DNA from: Stereum hirsutum FP-91666 SS1
Taxonomy: Eukaryota; Basidiomycota; Agaricomycetes; Russulales; Stereaceae
Assembly (NCBI RefSeq): GCF_000264905.1
Contig: NW_006763137.1
Location: 1,825,812 to 1,889,811, forward strand
Reading direction: 5' to 3'
DNA length: 64,000 bases
Both the position numbers and the translations under genes were made by a program. Positions 48,059 through 60,520 of the stretch are shown here, one piece after another (positions within the stretch are counted from its first letter, which is position 1; the number at the start of each line of letters is the position of its first letter). A model generated the notes under the pieces. The model saw only the letters and a list, made by a program, of their open reading frames with translations. It did no database searches and had not been told where the DNA came from.

Positions 48059-50259
48059 GGTGATGATGATAAGAAAGAACGGTATGTAGACGAATGGAAA
48101 AAAAAGGTGGGTGTCGGGATAGGTATAGCTGGTGGGGTATTCGAGAGAATGTGGGTGTAGAAAGAGTGACGGTGGGGGCTCGAAGGCCGGACGGGACGAG
48201 GAGAAGGTGGAGGGAGAGAGAAAGAAGGGAGCTGGTCGACCACGACGGCGACAACAAGAGGCGACGCCCAATTCCCAATTCCCGCCCCCCGCCTAATTCG
48301 TCCAACCCCTGCCGGACGTGCCAAGCACTCTTGGCATCCTCATCCCAACCACCCTCGTCGTCCGAATCCACAGAAGTAAGCCGTGCAGTTCCACCCAATC
48401 GTCGCCCTTCTCTTGCTCTTCGCTTCAGCTCGATTTACTGCACAAAAACCCGTCAGTGTTCAATGCTGCAATGCCATGATGTCGTTGCCAAGAGGTGTGC
48501 ATATCTTTCATCCAGGTGTGTCGGCGCCAATGTTTGCCGTATCTAGCCTACTACAAATAAATTAACAACTCTTCGTGGATGTTGGCGAGGAAGGGGGACA
48601 CGCTCGTCGCTCTCAACCGGTGCGGCTCCACCACCTGACAGCGAGTTCCCGTAGGTATGTTTCGTATTGTGTTCGAATTCGTTCCCTGCTGCGCTCGTCT
48701 CTCTAAGCGAAGTGCGAGTTGTTGTGGAGAGCTACTTTATACTTACGCGATGATGGCTTTGACCCAGTGGATTCAGAAGCCCTTTCGAACGCTGCACACC
48801 ACGCTGCTACTCGACTGCGGTTCTCATCTCGCCTCCCTCGCAGGGTTCGTCGAAACACGAACTGCGTACGCATATCCCTGCATATATACGTACTCGATAC
48901 TCTTTCTCTCGCTCTTTCTCTGTTTATCCAAATAATTGCGTCCATACTCATTCGTTTCTTTATGGGCCTGTCCGATACATACTGCTCCGGCAAGTCCCGT
49001 ACGTTCCTTGTTCGCCAAGGTCCCCGCAAACGCCGCCCGATATTTCGCCGGCGTCGACATTTTCCTTACGGTCCTCAGGTCGAACACCACATCGCATTTC
49101 GCGCAACGTTCACCGCGACGTCCTCTCAGCCAAAATAACCCCTATTCATCCAGTACATGCTCAAGCCCCTGAGCATGCTTTGATATACTCCTAACAACAT
49201 CGGCCTCTTCACGCCTCTTCAAAGCGCCCCCTATATCTTCTATATCTTAAGTCTCCAGCAACATAACTTAATTAAGGTCGCATATGTACGCCATCTAAGA
49301 TCCACTCCCGCCGGTCTCGTGTCCTTCTCCATAATGTAACGGCTGAAGTTCGCCGTACGAGAGCGTGCGAGACGTCCAAGTCTTCAAGGAGGAGACAAAG
49401 AGCACGTGGATCTCGTTCTCGACGGAGTCATGGGCAACAACGAATCTCGGGCTAAGGTACGTACCGTCTCACCGCCACACGAGGACTAAGGTTACGATAC
49501 TACATAGTCTTGAGACCTTGGCTGGAGGCTGGATCCTCAGTGTACGTATCTGGCCCTGGTAAAATAAACTGATGGCCCTGAGGAGCCCTGAGGTCGCTCA
49601 TCGCACATAGACTGATTTGTTGACATGGAGACGCCCTTCCAGCATGCAAAAAAATAATTCCAGCGCGTGCTTATTCGACGAATGTAACACTGGGCGTCAA
49701 TTTCCTGTGGTACAGTAGGGCTCGGAGAAAGACCTCGCAGGCGACCAGGGCCCTGTCGATGCAGCGGATATCGAGAACGAGCGAGAATTTTCGGGTTTGC
49801 TTGGGCATGAAATGTCGTGTGTCATGGATGGTGACCCTCTCACTTGCGTTCAACTTCAGTCTTCCTCCTAATTAGGCCGTTGCAATGTACTTCGGCGAAT
49901 AGTGGACGCTCGACCTCATCTACGAGGAGCCCGGTCCCGAAGGAAAAAGATTGATACCTTCTCGAATAAAAACTCTGACGAGTCTTCTTGATCTTGCCCT
50001 TCCGTCGTGAAGGAGAACCACGCACATTATAGTTCATAACTAATGTAAACCCCAGTCCTCACTCGTATGACCTTGCCGTGGATTATTTAATGATACAAGT
50101 ATTTTTTGAGATCTCAATCCGAGTCCAACGCAGACTCAGCATTGACAATCATTAACCACCAACTTGCGACTGCGACTCATGTACGTCAAAAAAAAGTATT
50201 TGTATACTTTAACTGACATAACGACGCTGCTGCTGTGGCTGCTGCAAGACAAGCTATGA

Positions 50260-50280
50260 GAAAGAAAGAAAGAAAGAAAA
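50260..50280. repeat. GAAA microsatellite
   Basis: Five consecutive GAAA units, part of the purine-rich tract downstream of Rom2. Confidence 0.9.
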
Positions 50281-50489
50281 AGAGGAAAAGAGGAGAGACG
50301 GAGAAAGGAAAGGAAGTGTAACAGAGACAGAAGAACGCCGTAATACATAAGTCAAATGAAAAAAAACGAAAATGGGAAAAAAAAGACAAGGATAAAGTGA
50401 GAGAGGCAAGAGTAAGGGCGGAGGAGCACACAGAAGCACGCAGACGGGGAGACGAGGAAATGGGGCAGAAGAAGAGAGGGAAGAGATAG

Positions 50490-50513
50490 AAGGAAGGAAG
50501 GAAGGAAGGAAGG
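50490..50513. repeat. AGGA microsatellite
   Basis: About six AGGA units, in the same purine-rich tract. Confidence 0.9.
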
Positions 50514-50596
50514 GCGAGAGCTCGAAGAGGCAGGATATATAGATAATGTGTGCGGTGTATGGATGAGGGTGAATGATGCTAGGTTGGGGCAGAATT

Positions 50597-50612
50597 GTAT
50601 GTATGTATGTAT
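50597..50612. repeat. GTAT microsatellite
   Basis: Four GTAT units, at the right part of the same tract. Confidence 0.85.
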
Positions 50613-50974
50613 GAGTGCGAGAACAGATGAGATGGAGAAACGAAGAGACGTGGAGAGGCGGAAATGAAGAGAGAGTTAGAGAGAGAGAGAGTTAGAGAAG
50701 AGAGAATAGAACAGATGGTGATATGACGGAGTCTCCCTTTCGAGCGGTATCGAGACGAAACGGGACGAGTCGCAACCATAAAGTAATCAATCAACCAAAA
50801 AAGAACAAGAACACCTCGCGAAAAGGAAAGAAAAAACAGTGAACAGAAAACAAATAAACAGCAACAAACTCGACGACAGAAAAGCACCAAAACGACCATC
50901 CACATCCATCCTCCTCCTTGACCATCGGAACAGAAAACGAAAAATAGAGAGAATCAACACACTCAATGCCGTCC

Positions 50975-53900
50975 TCAGCCCGGCTGTACCATCCTCAGCG
51001 TCATTATCCTATCACCCGACGCCATGATGATCTCGTCCCGCCCACTCGCCTGATGCGACATCCTCGACGACGACTGACTAGGCACCGGCGACGGCATGCC
51101 ATGTTGTCCCATCCCATGCTGCCCCATGTACACTGGCACCTGTCCAGGCATTGTCTGCTGAGCATACATACCCGGTGCGCCGCCCCTCATAACCCCACCG
51201 TACGATGCCTGAGCATACGGATGATGGCCCACAATGCCGGGAGCAGCATAAGGATTATAGACCGACTGTTGGCCGTAGCCACCAGTGCTGATCGATCCCA
51301 CAGAGTTGACCCGCGCCGCGCCGGCGTGGATCGCGGAGGGTGGCGTATCGGCGAACAGACAGCGGAGGTCGTTGCCTTGGATGATCTGGGACATCGATCC
51401 TGTTTCGACGTTGCGAATCTCGACGAAGGTAGGCTCGAAGGCGAGGACGTAAGGGTAATGAAGAGCTGAGAGAGTAAAATATATCAGACTGGAAGTAGTG
51501 CGAACAATGGGAATGAACACTCACCGAATCCGGTGGGTGATCCTTCCCAGTGTACCATGAAATCTCTTCTTGACCGCCATCCGTTCCGGTTGATATAGAA
51601 CGCAAACTCTAATTCCGATACACGACCCAGTCAGACTCGCCCATCCCATTCGTCGACGCGATCTAGTGTAGGTGCTCACCTTCGTAGCACAACAAAAACT
51701 CGTTTTCGATCCTATAGATCGCCATCGGCTTCGGCTTCAAATTATCCGCCCTCCGCCTCACAAACTCCAAGCTCTCATCACCTGGATCGAGCAAACCCTG
51801 GGTGTCCAACGTCTCCGGGTCGATAATCTCAAACCCATTAACGCAAGCCACACAGAGTTTCGTCTTGAGGAAATGTATCGAGCTTGACTGGACCGGGATA
51901 TAAAATTCCTATAAAGCCCATCATATCAGCTTTTGTGCGCGTGTTTGAGAAAGTCGAGCGGAAGGACAGACCTTGTATATCCTCAACGTATCGTTCCCGC
52001 CCTGCAACAGCTTCCTAAACGTCGGCTTACTCCTCCCCCTCACGTTCTGATCGATCGGCTCCAGGATCTTGATCGTACTCGAGAGCGGACTCGTCTTGAC
52101 GACGCAGACGAACGTCCGGCCGATGCACGTCCCCGTCTTGAAGAACGACGTGTGCGACGCTATCCGCTTCGCACGCTTCAGGCCAGCGGTGGGATCCATC
52201 GGGTCGAGCGCGTCCAGTGGGAATGTGATCACTTGGCCCTCTGTTGAATAGGATAGACAGGAATGCGTTTGTCGGTACGGTGAATTAGTTGTGGGATGAA
52301 GGGTGAAGGTTAACGAAAGGGCGAGAGGGAACTAACCGGAGAGCACGATGAGGAGACCGTAGTTGTCCAGGACATCGACGTGTGCGACGTCAGTGAGCGC
52401 AAGCACCTTCACAGGGTCCCGATTCTGATCCCTCAGATCCGAGATGTACACCCCGTCGTCGGTACCGTACACCACTTTCCGTCCGCCATCTACAATGTAC
52501 CCATAATCAGCATCCCACTAAACCAAACTCACCTCAAACCACAGCACATGCCAACACCAAATACAGAAACGGGAACATAGAAGAGAAGAGAAACTCACTA
52601 AACGGCGCCGCACAATTCGTCGCATTCCCAGGACTAATAAAGAACCCCTCATTCAACGCCTCCATCTCAAAAAACATGCTCCTCTCCCGCATCGCCTCCT
52701 GCTGCCTCGTCACATTCTCCACCCACTTCTTATGGCTCACCAGCGTGCTCGCGTACAGCGTCATCTGGTAGTACTTCCTTCCCAGATGCACGAACGTGAT
52801 CGCGAACGAGTTCTTCCCGCCCCGCTCCGCCTGGATCGGTATTTGGGGAGGGTAAGGCAGGTTCAGGCTCGAGACCGCCGCGGAGTGCGCGGTCACGGCG
52901 GAGGACGTCCCGGCGGTGCTCGTCGAGTTGTTATGCTTGACGAGCCGGGCTTGGCGGACTGTGCCGTTCTTCGAGGAGCCATTGGTCTGCTCCTCATGGG
53001 TAGAGATGAAGAGGAGTTCGAGTGGTATTGGCTGCATCCTGCTATTTTAGTCGTGCTGTCAAAGGTGGAGGGGAGTGATAGAGGGAACGCACCCGTCGGT
53101 AGACTTTGTACTGGTCGCCCTTGCTCTTCTGCTTGACCATGAGCAGCGCATGATCGAACAAGAACACCTGCAACTCTCCACTATCCCCCTGACCCGTCCC
53201 TCTCCTGTTCAACGCTCCCTTGTAAATCAACTCTCTCCCTTCCTCCTTCAACCGCAAGTCCTATAATCCCAACCCACCGTAATGAAAACACACAGAGGGA
53301 AGTAAAAAGAAAAGCCCTCAGAAAAATAGCACCAAAACCACAAAGACCTCCTCCCGATCTCGGTGGGACAAGAAAAAGAAACAAAAAAAAGGGACTCACC
53401 ACCTGTTCCCCAGGCCTAAACACCAACTGCTGATCCAACTGCAACAAATTGAACCTATTCTCCGCCCTGCCCGTCTGCAGATTCACCTCTGCCAAAAACT
53501 CGCGGACCATCGCGACGACCTTCGGTATCCGCTCCTTGTCCGGGTGGTCCGCCGGCGTCTGCTTCAGCACGGCCTCGAGCAAGAGCGGGTAGCGCGCGAG
53601 ACGGGTGGTCGGTTTCGTGAGGTAGCCGTTTAGTTCGAGTTTGCGCGATTCGGGGCGACGTTCGGTTTCCTGTTGTGCGAATTCCAAGTCCAACCCAGAA
53701 CGAATTACAGAACAGGGATCCGAGAGTTAGCCCAAACACACACACGACGACGCACACACGCACCTCAACAAACTGCGCAAACGCCGCATTCGAACTCTTC
53801 TCCTTCTCAAACTCATACTTCCCATACAGCTGATGCGCCCCATAACTCACGAACGGTGCGAAATGCGGCACCATCTCCGCAAAAATATCCGTCACGCTCT

Positions 53901-56900
53901 CCACGACGGCGTACGACTTCTGTCGCTTGTTGAGCGCGTCCCGCAGACGCGTGTTCACGGCTATGATGTCGTGGATGTTCCAGAAGACTTGTTCGATGAA
54001 GTCGGACCGGCGCGGTTCGGGGATGATGTCGAGTGTCCTCAGTGGGGCGATCCAGAGCTGTATGGGTGGAGACGGTGAGTTCCTTTGCGGCCGTGGAGAG
54101 CAGTAGCAATAGGACAAGACTCACATCGCGTAAATACTCCATATCCCTCACGAAATCCCTCTCCGTATAAATAACCTCATTAATCGCCTCCTGCCTCCTC
54201 TTCTCCTGATCGCTCACCGAATTCACAATCTCCTGCGGCACGCTATGGATCCACAACAACCCCGGCTCGACCAATTCTCCCAGACTCTCCCTGCTCATCT
54301 CCTTCTTCAACCCCGGCTGCGGCTTCATATTCAATCGTGCCTGCTGTTCGAGCCGCCGGGGACAGGTTATCGAGTAGCAGAGCCGGTCGCGTGAGCATGT
54401 GGGCGAGTAGCAGTCCGTGAGGAGGGTGAAGACGCCGGTGGGGAGTGGCGAGGAATCGTCTGTCAATGTCGAGGGCGTGTGTGAATCACCGGCGACGACG
54501 CTCGCGCCGTGATGGTGGGTGTTATTATGATGGATGGAGCCTACCGTGCTCCGCGCCCTCGAAGGTTTCGTAGACGACGTCGACGGAAAATGCGCGTCCA
54601 CGAGCATCGTAGGGTGCGCATCGGCAGAGAGCGCAGGCGAGACCGAGCCGTCGTTCGTGCTCGTGTTGGTGGTCGTCGTAGTGGCCGAAGTAGGCGGCAA
54701 GCCGCCGATCTCGTTCGAAGGCGACGAGCTCCCACCCGTCACGGTCGACCCTGGTCTCTGCGCGTTCGTCGTCGTCCTCACAGAGCCACCCACGACCGTC
54801 GTCCCCTCCACGCTCCCCCCGTCTCCTTCCCCTTCCCCATTCACGCCGCTCCCGCCTCCATTGTCTCCTAAACCTGCCAACTCCCCGCTCGTGAACGGGC
54901 TCGGCAAGCGCGTCTGGAACTGATACACGTCCGTCGCCGAGTCCCGTAGGCGATGATCATAAGTCACCGCATGAAAGAACTTCTGCGCGTCCAACGCCCG
55001 GCCGAGCAACAGCGCCAAATTCCGATCCGTCGTCTTGATGATATACGCGATCTTGTCCACCGCCTGTCGTCCGTCGAACGCCTCCTTGTACGTCAGCCCA
55101 TCCTTCACGCGATCCATGAGCTGAATCCGCGCCCGGAACGCCTCGGCGACGCGGGAGAGCAGCGCGGGGTAGACGATTGGCGTCCGTCGTGGTTTGTCGG
55201 ATTTTGGATGGTGGGGATGTGAATGGGAGGAATGTGGGCGTGCGGTGTTTGAGGAGGAGTTGAGCGTGTTTGTGGAGATGATAGAGCTCGACCCAGGGAG
55301 CGGAGGGAGCGTCGGTTTCTGGCTCGCTCGCGCGGAAGGCGTAGGTGAGGGTAAACCTGGCCCTACGGCCGCTTCTGCCGCTCGGCCCTGACCTACGGAC
55401 ATCGACCGAGTCCGATCTGCGGAAGAACGATCACGAAGGAGGAGCACACCAGGTCTCGAGCGTGAAGAGTCAGAAGAGCGTCTTGAGCCGTTCGTGGTCG
55501 CTGTAGTGGGAGCGGCGGCGGCGGCGGTCGAGGCGGAGGTGGCGGTCGAAGGGTTGGTAGAGATGTCGACGAAGTTCGAGGAGGCTGGAGAGGCGCCTAC
55601 GGCCTGTTGGTGCTGTGGTGCGTTGAGCCGTGCGGTGTCGAGCTGGAGGGGGTATGGCCGAGAAGAGGATGCCACGAGGTCGGAACCGGTCGAGGAACGG
55701 AGCGAAGCGGCATCGGGCTGGTACTGTTGCTGGGACTGATAGTAACCCTGCGCTCCTAGTGATTGGTTTCCTAGGAGAGAGAGAACTGTAAGCATTTTGG
55801 TTTTTTGTTCCGTCTCGATAGAGAGGTAAAGTGAAGGGTGTGCAGCCCAAAGGAAGGCGTGTAAATCGTGCTCGAGAGCATGCGTCTTTATATTCCATAG
55901 CGAGATAAGTACTAGAACAGGAACGGGGTGACGACCAATGCGACGTCATCGACTTGTTTCTTCCCGCCCGTACGGGTCCCGGGAAAGTGAGGCAACACGG
56001 ATACGGGACCTGGAGGGTGGCAACGACGCTGAGAAGATGACGAGTGGCTTATGCGGACTGTGAGTGCAAATTGAATACACATGGCAACCCTTTCGTGAGG
56101 GGCGTCATTCCTCGCCACATTGGGGATCTATGAGCGTCTAGTTTAAAGCAGCAAGGCCTCCGACCGCCAGCAGGCTTGATGTGGCGCGTCTCACTCATCC
56201 CAGGATTCCGGTGATACACTTTGAGGAGCCGCTTGGTGTGTACTTGGGCGTCCAGCGGGAGTGCAGAGCACGCCAGAAGAGAGGCAAGCTCCGGGGCCAC
56301 GCAATGCGCCGATGGCGACGGGCAAGGGTCATGTACAAGACGAAGAAGGACCGAACATGGTCGGAGAAGACTCGGAGGCCAAGACGAGAAAAAAAAGAGA
56401 GGAGAAAACGCACCACGCGAGTAATACGAGTCGTTCTGCCAGGATCCGTCACCGTTTGTGGTCGTCGGGCTGTCCGAGTCGAAATCAATGCCTAGCCGAC
56501 CGTTGTCTGTGGCGATTGAGGGCACGTGGGGAGGGGAGTCTCCGTGATGGATGCTGGACGATGCGGGGCTGTATCTGTTCTGCTGCTGGCCGATGGGACT
56601 GTTGAGGTAGACCTGAGCCTGGTACGCCTGTGCGGGAGTAAGACCTGCGCGGGTGAGGGACTCGAGGCTGGCGTCTGGGGGTGGGTCTGGCTGTGGGACG
56701 ATGATGCCGGGGTTGTGGTTGCTGGTTATGGACTGGGTGTGGACGGAGGGGGAGGTGAGATGGGCGTAGGGCTGGCCTCTGTAGGGCGGTGGATAGCTCT
56801 GGTAGGCGTACTGGGACGGCTGAGGGGACGGTGCGGCGTAGTACGACTGCCTGTTGTTCTGTGGCGGCTGGGGATGCAGATAGGGCTGCTGGTGCTGGTT

Positions 56901-57203
56901 GGGATAGGGAGCGAGGTAGGACTGCCGATAGTCGACCTGGGCCGGCTGCTGGTACTGGTGCTGTGTCGGGTACGGGTACGCTGGCTGTTGCGGCTGCTGT
57001 TGTTGCGGCTGCGGCTGCTGCTGGCCGTGGAAGTTGGAGCGGACGGAGGGGGAGTAGTGGATGGAACCCGCCTGGGGCTGGTGGTGCGACGCGGACGGTC
57101 TGCCGAAGATGGAGGAGAAGGCGTCGTTGCGTTCGCGGTCGTTGGCTGGCGGTGGCGGGGAACGGTGGTAGGACGGCATGCGCGGCCCCAAAGGTCTGTC
57201 CAT
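50975..57203 (-). CDS. ROM2: Rho1 guanine nucleotide exchange factor, Rom2 type (DEP-DH-PH-CNH)
   Basis: Eleven exons, 57203-56414, 55770-54125, 54057-53764, 53669-53400, 53260-53093, 53031-52599, 52489-52337, 52240-51972, 51908-51680, 51608-51525 and 51465-50975, give 1608 aa. The first 450 residues are Gln/Pro/Tyr/Ser-rich and disordered, with a TPAQAYQAQVYLNSP motif. A DEP domain (about 460-550: LLSRVAEAFRARI ... DGLTYKEAFDGRQAVDKIAYII) is followed by the DH domain (about 785-975: RRQEAINEVIYTERDFVRDM ... YPLLLEAVLKQTP), PH (about 1005-1165) and the citron-homology domain (about 1190-1500). It loads GTP onto Rho1 at the plasma membrane, activating glucan synthase and the cell-integrity pathway. 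The acceptor of exon 6 (AG before CCAATACCA) was chosen because only it joins YRR to PIPLELL in frame. Intron 1 (643 nt) is far longer than the others and carries a promoter-like segment. Confidence 0.93.
55795..55893 (-). promoter_or_regulatory. Possible internal promoter of ROM2 within intron 1
   Basis: On the minus strand, TATAAA at 55893-55888 stands about 95 nt before an ATG at 55795 in a good context (CCAAAATGC). That ATG continues in frame through the exon 2 acceptor into the DEP-DH-PH-CNH exons. A short isoform lacking the Gln-rich N-terminus would result. This is sequence reading only. Confidence 0.3.
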
Positions 57204-58619
57204 GGCCGTGCTCGACGACGAGGGCGAACTCGGGCAAGCAAAGGCGCGGCCACAGGCGCAAGTAAAGGCGACTGCCGACCGCGCGCTCGCTCACGTAAGC
57301 ACACTGACCGCCTCTGCGTTCACCGTTCCTGGCCTTCGTCATCTCCAGTTCCTTGAATGTGACCAGACCTCCAACTCTCCCGGCCACTCTCCAACGCCAT
57401 CTGACTGTCCTCCTCGTCATACAAGGCCTGCATCCTCTTCCTTGCCTCCTTCCGTGCCTCCTTCATCACGATACTCGGTCATACCTCCCACCAATCCCCT
57501 TCGATACCTCTCGCATTTCCAATCCCTTCGACGACCCCGAAGAACGTCATCCTCCTCGCTTTTTCTCTGTCCAAGTGGAAACTCCACGTTCAATGCAAGT
57601 AACCGTGTTGATCCCCACGCCAGCCAGTTGGATCCACAAACTTGAGCACTCCCCTCGGTACGTATGTCCAGCTTTGCCTCTCCTCGGTTGTCCCTCTACA
57701 TATCCCCTCCGAATTCCCGGTCATCCCATTCTGTCGATCCCATTCGAGTCCCAAATCCGGATTTCGGCCATTCCACGCGTCCGTTCCCCACACTTTTCTC
57801 CATCGATATCTCGTGCAATCCATGGTCCGGATCCCGAGCTCGTGGGTCCTGGGAAGTATTCAGTACCAATCACATCATTCGTTGCAGAGAGGGCCGTTGC
57901 ACTGCAACACTTGCCCGCCCGACTACATACACACTCACGATAATCACAGTCCATTATGTTCCTCGTAAACACTTTCGGAGGACCGTATGGCGAATGCGAA
58001 AAATAACCCAATAATCCACACTTACACATACGCTACACGTACGGCCCAAATATGCGCCACACAAGACGCCTGCGCTCGCGCTCGCTCGAGAGTCGAGACA
58101 AAGAAGCTATGCCATCCATCCGTTCACGTTCATGTTTATGTTTAGGAACGCTTCGCTCGGGACTCTTTGCAGTTTACAGTAAATCTCGCGAAGTGGCCAC
58201 GCCACCTCCTATTCCGATCCTTCTTCTTCTTCCCTTCTTCCTGCACGCTCAAACTCCGGCTCGGGTCCGAATTTACTGTTTGGATGGTATTCGAGTTTGG
58301 ATGAGATATGTACGGCGTCTGCAGCGCTATTTGCAGCGAGGCGTTTATATGTGAGCCAAGGATGCTGCGCCGGTCTTTGAGGGAGTCCTTCCAGTTGACT
58401 GTTGCGGGCTCTGACGGTGATGGATAGGGGCCTTTGAGCGTCTGTTACGGTGATTGTTTTGTTACGCTGACAAGATTTGTTGTGACTTTGCTATGAACTG
58501 AATGGGAGGACAAAGTTGACATCCACATACGTACGCACCGCCGAAAACACATTATACATATTCCCCAAAGAAAAACCACCCAAAGAAGATAACCACCGTA
58601 CATGCGTGGGCCGTACAGC
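57204..58619. other. Intergenic region upstream of ROM2
   Basis: About 1.4 kb without a recognisable gene. The plus strand from 57340 to 57560 is pyrimidine-rich, that is GA-rich in the ROM2 sense. It also holds the 3' flank of the FMN-binding gene. Confidence 0.55.
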
Positions 58620-59580
58620 TCACGGCTCCCTCATCGCCTCCATCGCCTCCCTCTCCGTCCTCTCATTCTCCCCCCTCACATACTCCCTCACATACCCCGG
58701 CACCTCCAGCCCTCCCACCCCCTTACCCTTACCCTTACCCTTCCCCCCACCCCCAAACCGCACCGGCTCCCCCATCACCGTATAAACCGGCACCACCCCC
58801 GTCCACACCCTCCCCTTCAACCCCTCATCCCCCTCATCCTTCTTCATATCATGCGGTTCTCCCCTCCTCATCTTCGCACTCGCACTCACAACCCTCACTT
58901 TCAACACCCTCGTCCCCCGCATCTCCGTCTCATCCGGCGGCACGCGCGTATCCGCCCATCGATGTGGCATTATATGATTCGTGAGACGTTCGAGAGCCCA
59001 GAGCTTTTCGGAGGGGGAAGTGATGGGCGTGCAGTAGCCGTGGAGGATGGAGGAGGTGTAGTTGTAGCTGTGGGAGTTGGGAGTTAGGGAGAGGACGAGG
59101 CCGTGGAGTTGGGAGGCTGCGATTGAGACGGGGAGGCCGTGTTCTGTTTCTTCTATGCTGTTGTTGTCAATGTCGTCGTCGCTGGAGGGAGAGGAAGACT
59201 TGGATCCGAGGCGCATGAGGCGCGAACTGGTGTAGCCGTGTAGGTAGAGATCGAGCGGTTCGTCGAGCGCTGTAGAGTCGGGAGAGGAGAACGAGGCCAT
59301 GAAGCCGATCATGGGTAGGATGGCGGGGAAGGGGTCTTCGTCTTCATCTCCGCCTGTGGGGAAGGAGACGTGGAGGATGGGGGAGGTGTTGACGATTCGG
59401 TGGATCGTCTCGTAGTCGTATGCGGCTAAGAGAGAGAGAGAGGATTTTTGGTTAGATGTGATGCAATGTGGGTTGAAGCTCGAAAGGTCCGAGTATGTAA
59501 TTGATGCACTTACCACGATTCTTGTAACGGTGGACCGTGCTTCGCGGGTGCTTAGGATAGGATGCCACATCGTCCTCCAT
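58620..59580 (-). CDS. PPOX-type FMN-binding split-barrel protein (pyridoxamine 5'-phosphate oxidase-like)
   Basis: Exons 59580-59514 and 59425-58620 with an 88-nt intron give 290 aa. The N-terminus reads SYPKHPRSTVHRYKNRA then AYDYETIHRIVNTSPILHVSFP, the usual opening of this fungal flavin-binding family. It continues with LPMIGFMAS, DLYLHGYTSSRLMR and GLPVSIAASQLHGLVLS, the strands that build the split barrel and hold FMN. SYNYTSSILHGYCTPI and HRWADTRVPPDETEMRGTRVLKVRVVSASAKMRRGEPHDM complete the fold. Members are thought to be cytosolic flavoproteins; many have no known substrate, so oxidase activity should not be assumed. A Gly-Lys dipeptide repeat (GKGKGKGKG) near residue 255, encoded by a CCCTTA tandem repeat at 58720-58742, is a local oddity. 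An acidic insert (SSSPSSDDDIDNN) lies mid-barrel. Confidence 0.85.
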
Positions 59581-60520
59581 GATGATCGCTGCGGTCAACT
59601 CCCAAACGTTTAAGCAACCAACCACCAAGGGAGTAGTACTTAGATCGAAAACACAAGAGAGATGATTGGAGCTCGAGCAGCAGAGAGTCGTAGAGCCCTT
59701 AAGTATACTTCGAAAGTCGACGGACAACTGATAATACAGTGATAGGCCTAGTGACTCGGACGGTCTTTGACTCCACCATCACCATGCGGAAGCCCGCGTG
59801 TCCGCGCAGATGATTATAGGAGACGCCGCAGTGACGACAATTTCTAGAGACGATAGGAGCATACTAGATGATTAGAAGAAGGGAGCCAATGGAACTGCGG
59901 GTTTTGAGAGAGGCACGGTCCATGCAACCAGAGAGCTGCGACGAGGTGTCGATCATAAGGGCTACGGTATTAAGGAGACAATCTGAGGCTGGTCAAGATA
60001 TCTATATAAGGCTACTTGCTATAGCTTGCTAGATATAGTCCTTTTGAGTGACCTTCCTGGAGCACGAACACCAAAGGACCATGAGCGACTCTTAAAGTTA
60101 GTATGAGTGCAGGACATGAGAGTACAAAAGAAGAAAGCGGCGAACTTACTCACACGAACAAACATCCCCTCGGGCAAAGCCGGCCACGCACATGCTAAGG
60201 GAGCATACAGGGAGAAAGATCCAAAATCCAGATTACATCTCGAGTTTACATGTACGTAGATACCCAAATCCAGAGACACATACCACCTCGAATGCCAGCA
60301 AAAGTTCATATCGCACAGGGAACGGAAACAGGAAGAGAATAAAGAGAGCACCAAAACGGATGAGTAAATGGTCCATAGCCGACACGAAAAGGAATCTCGA
60401 GGGCGACGAAGGAAGGCGAAGAAACGAGTAGCGTGGGTATGCGTGCCGGATGAATCAAACAACGAGAGCAGTCAAGGCGAGGGAGGGAGGGGGGTGGGTA
60501 GATGTGAGAAGCTGATACAT
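59581..60520. other. Intergenic region between the FMN-binding and ELMO genes
   Basis: 940 nt; no recognisable gene. A 147-codon minus-strand frame at 60019-60462 is Cys/Phe/Ser-rich with no motif and was not called. Confidence 0.55.

Larger units (their letters stand above)
48059..50974. other. 2.9-kb intergenic region with simple-sequence tracts
   Basis: No recognisable gene. It holds the chitin deacetylase promoter (right after 48058) and the Rom2 3' flank (left of 50975). From about 50220 to 50720 the plus strand is nearly all purine, with GAAA, AGGA and GTAT microsatellites, so Rom2 transcripts would be pyrimidine-rich there if they extend that far. Confidence 0.55.

Noticed and set aside
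56526..57356. Long open frames antisense to and overlapping ROM2 exon 1 (276 aa on +, 311 aa on -)
   Set aside because: All frames are open because of CAG/CCG-type low-complexity sequence; only the Gln/Pro/Tyr frame joins the Rom2 domains in phase and has the expected N-terminal motif.
58720..58742. Telomere-like CCCTTA repeat
   Set aside because: The unit is CCCTTA, not the CCCTAA complement of the fungal TTAGGG telomere, and it lies in coding sequence.
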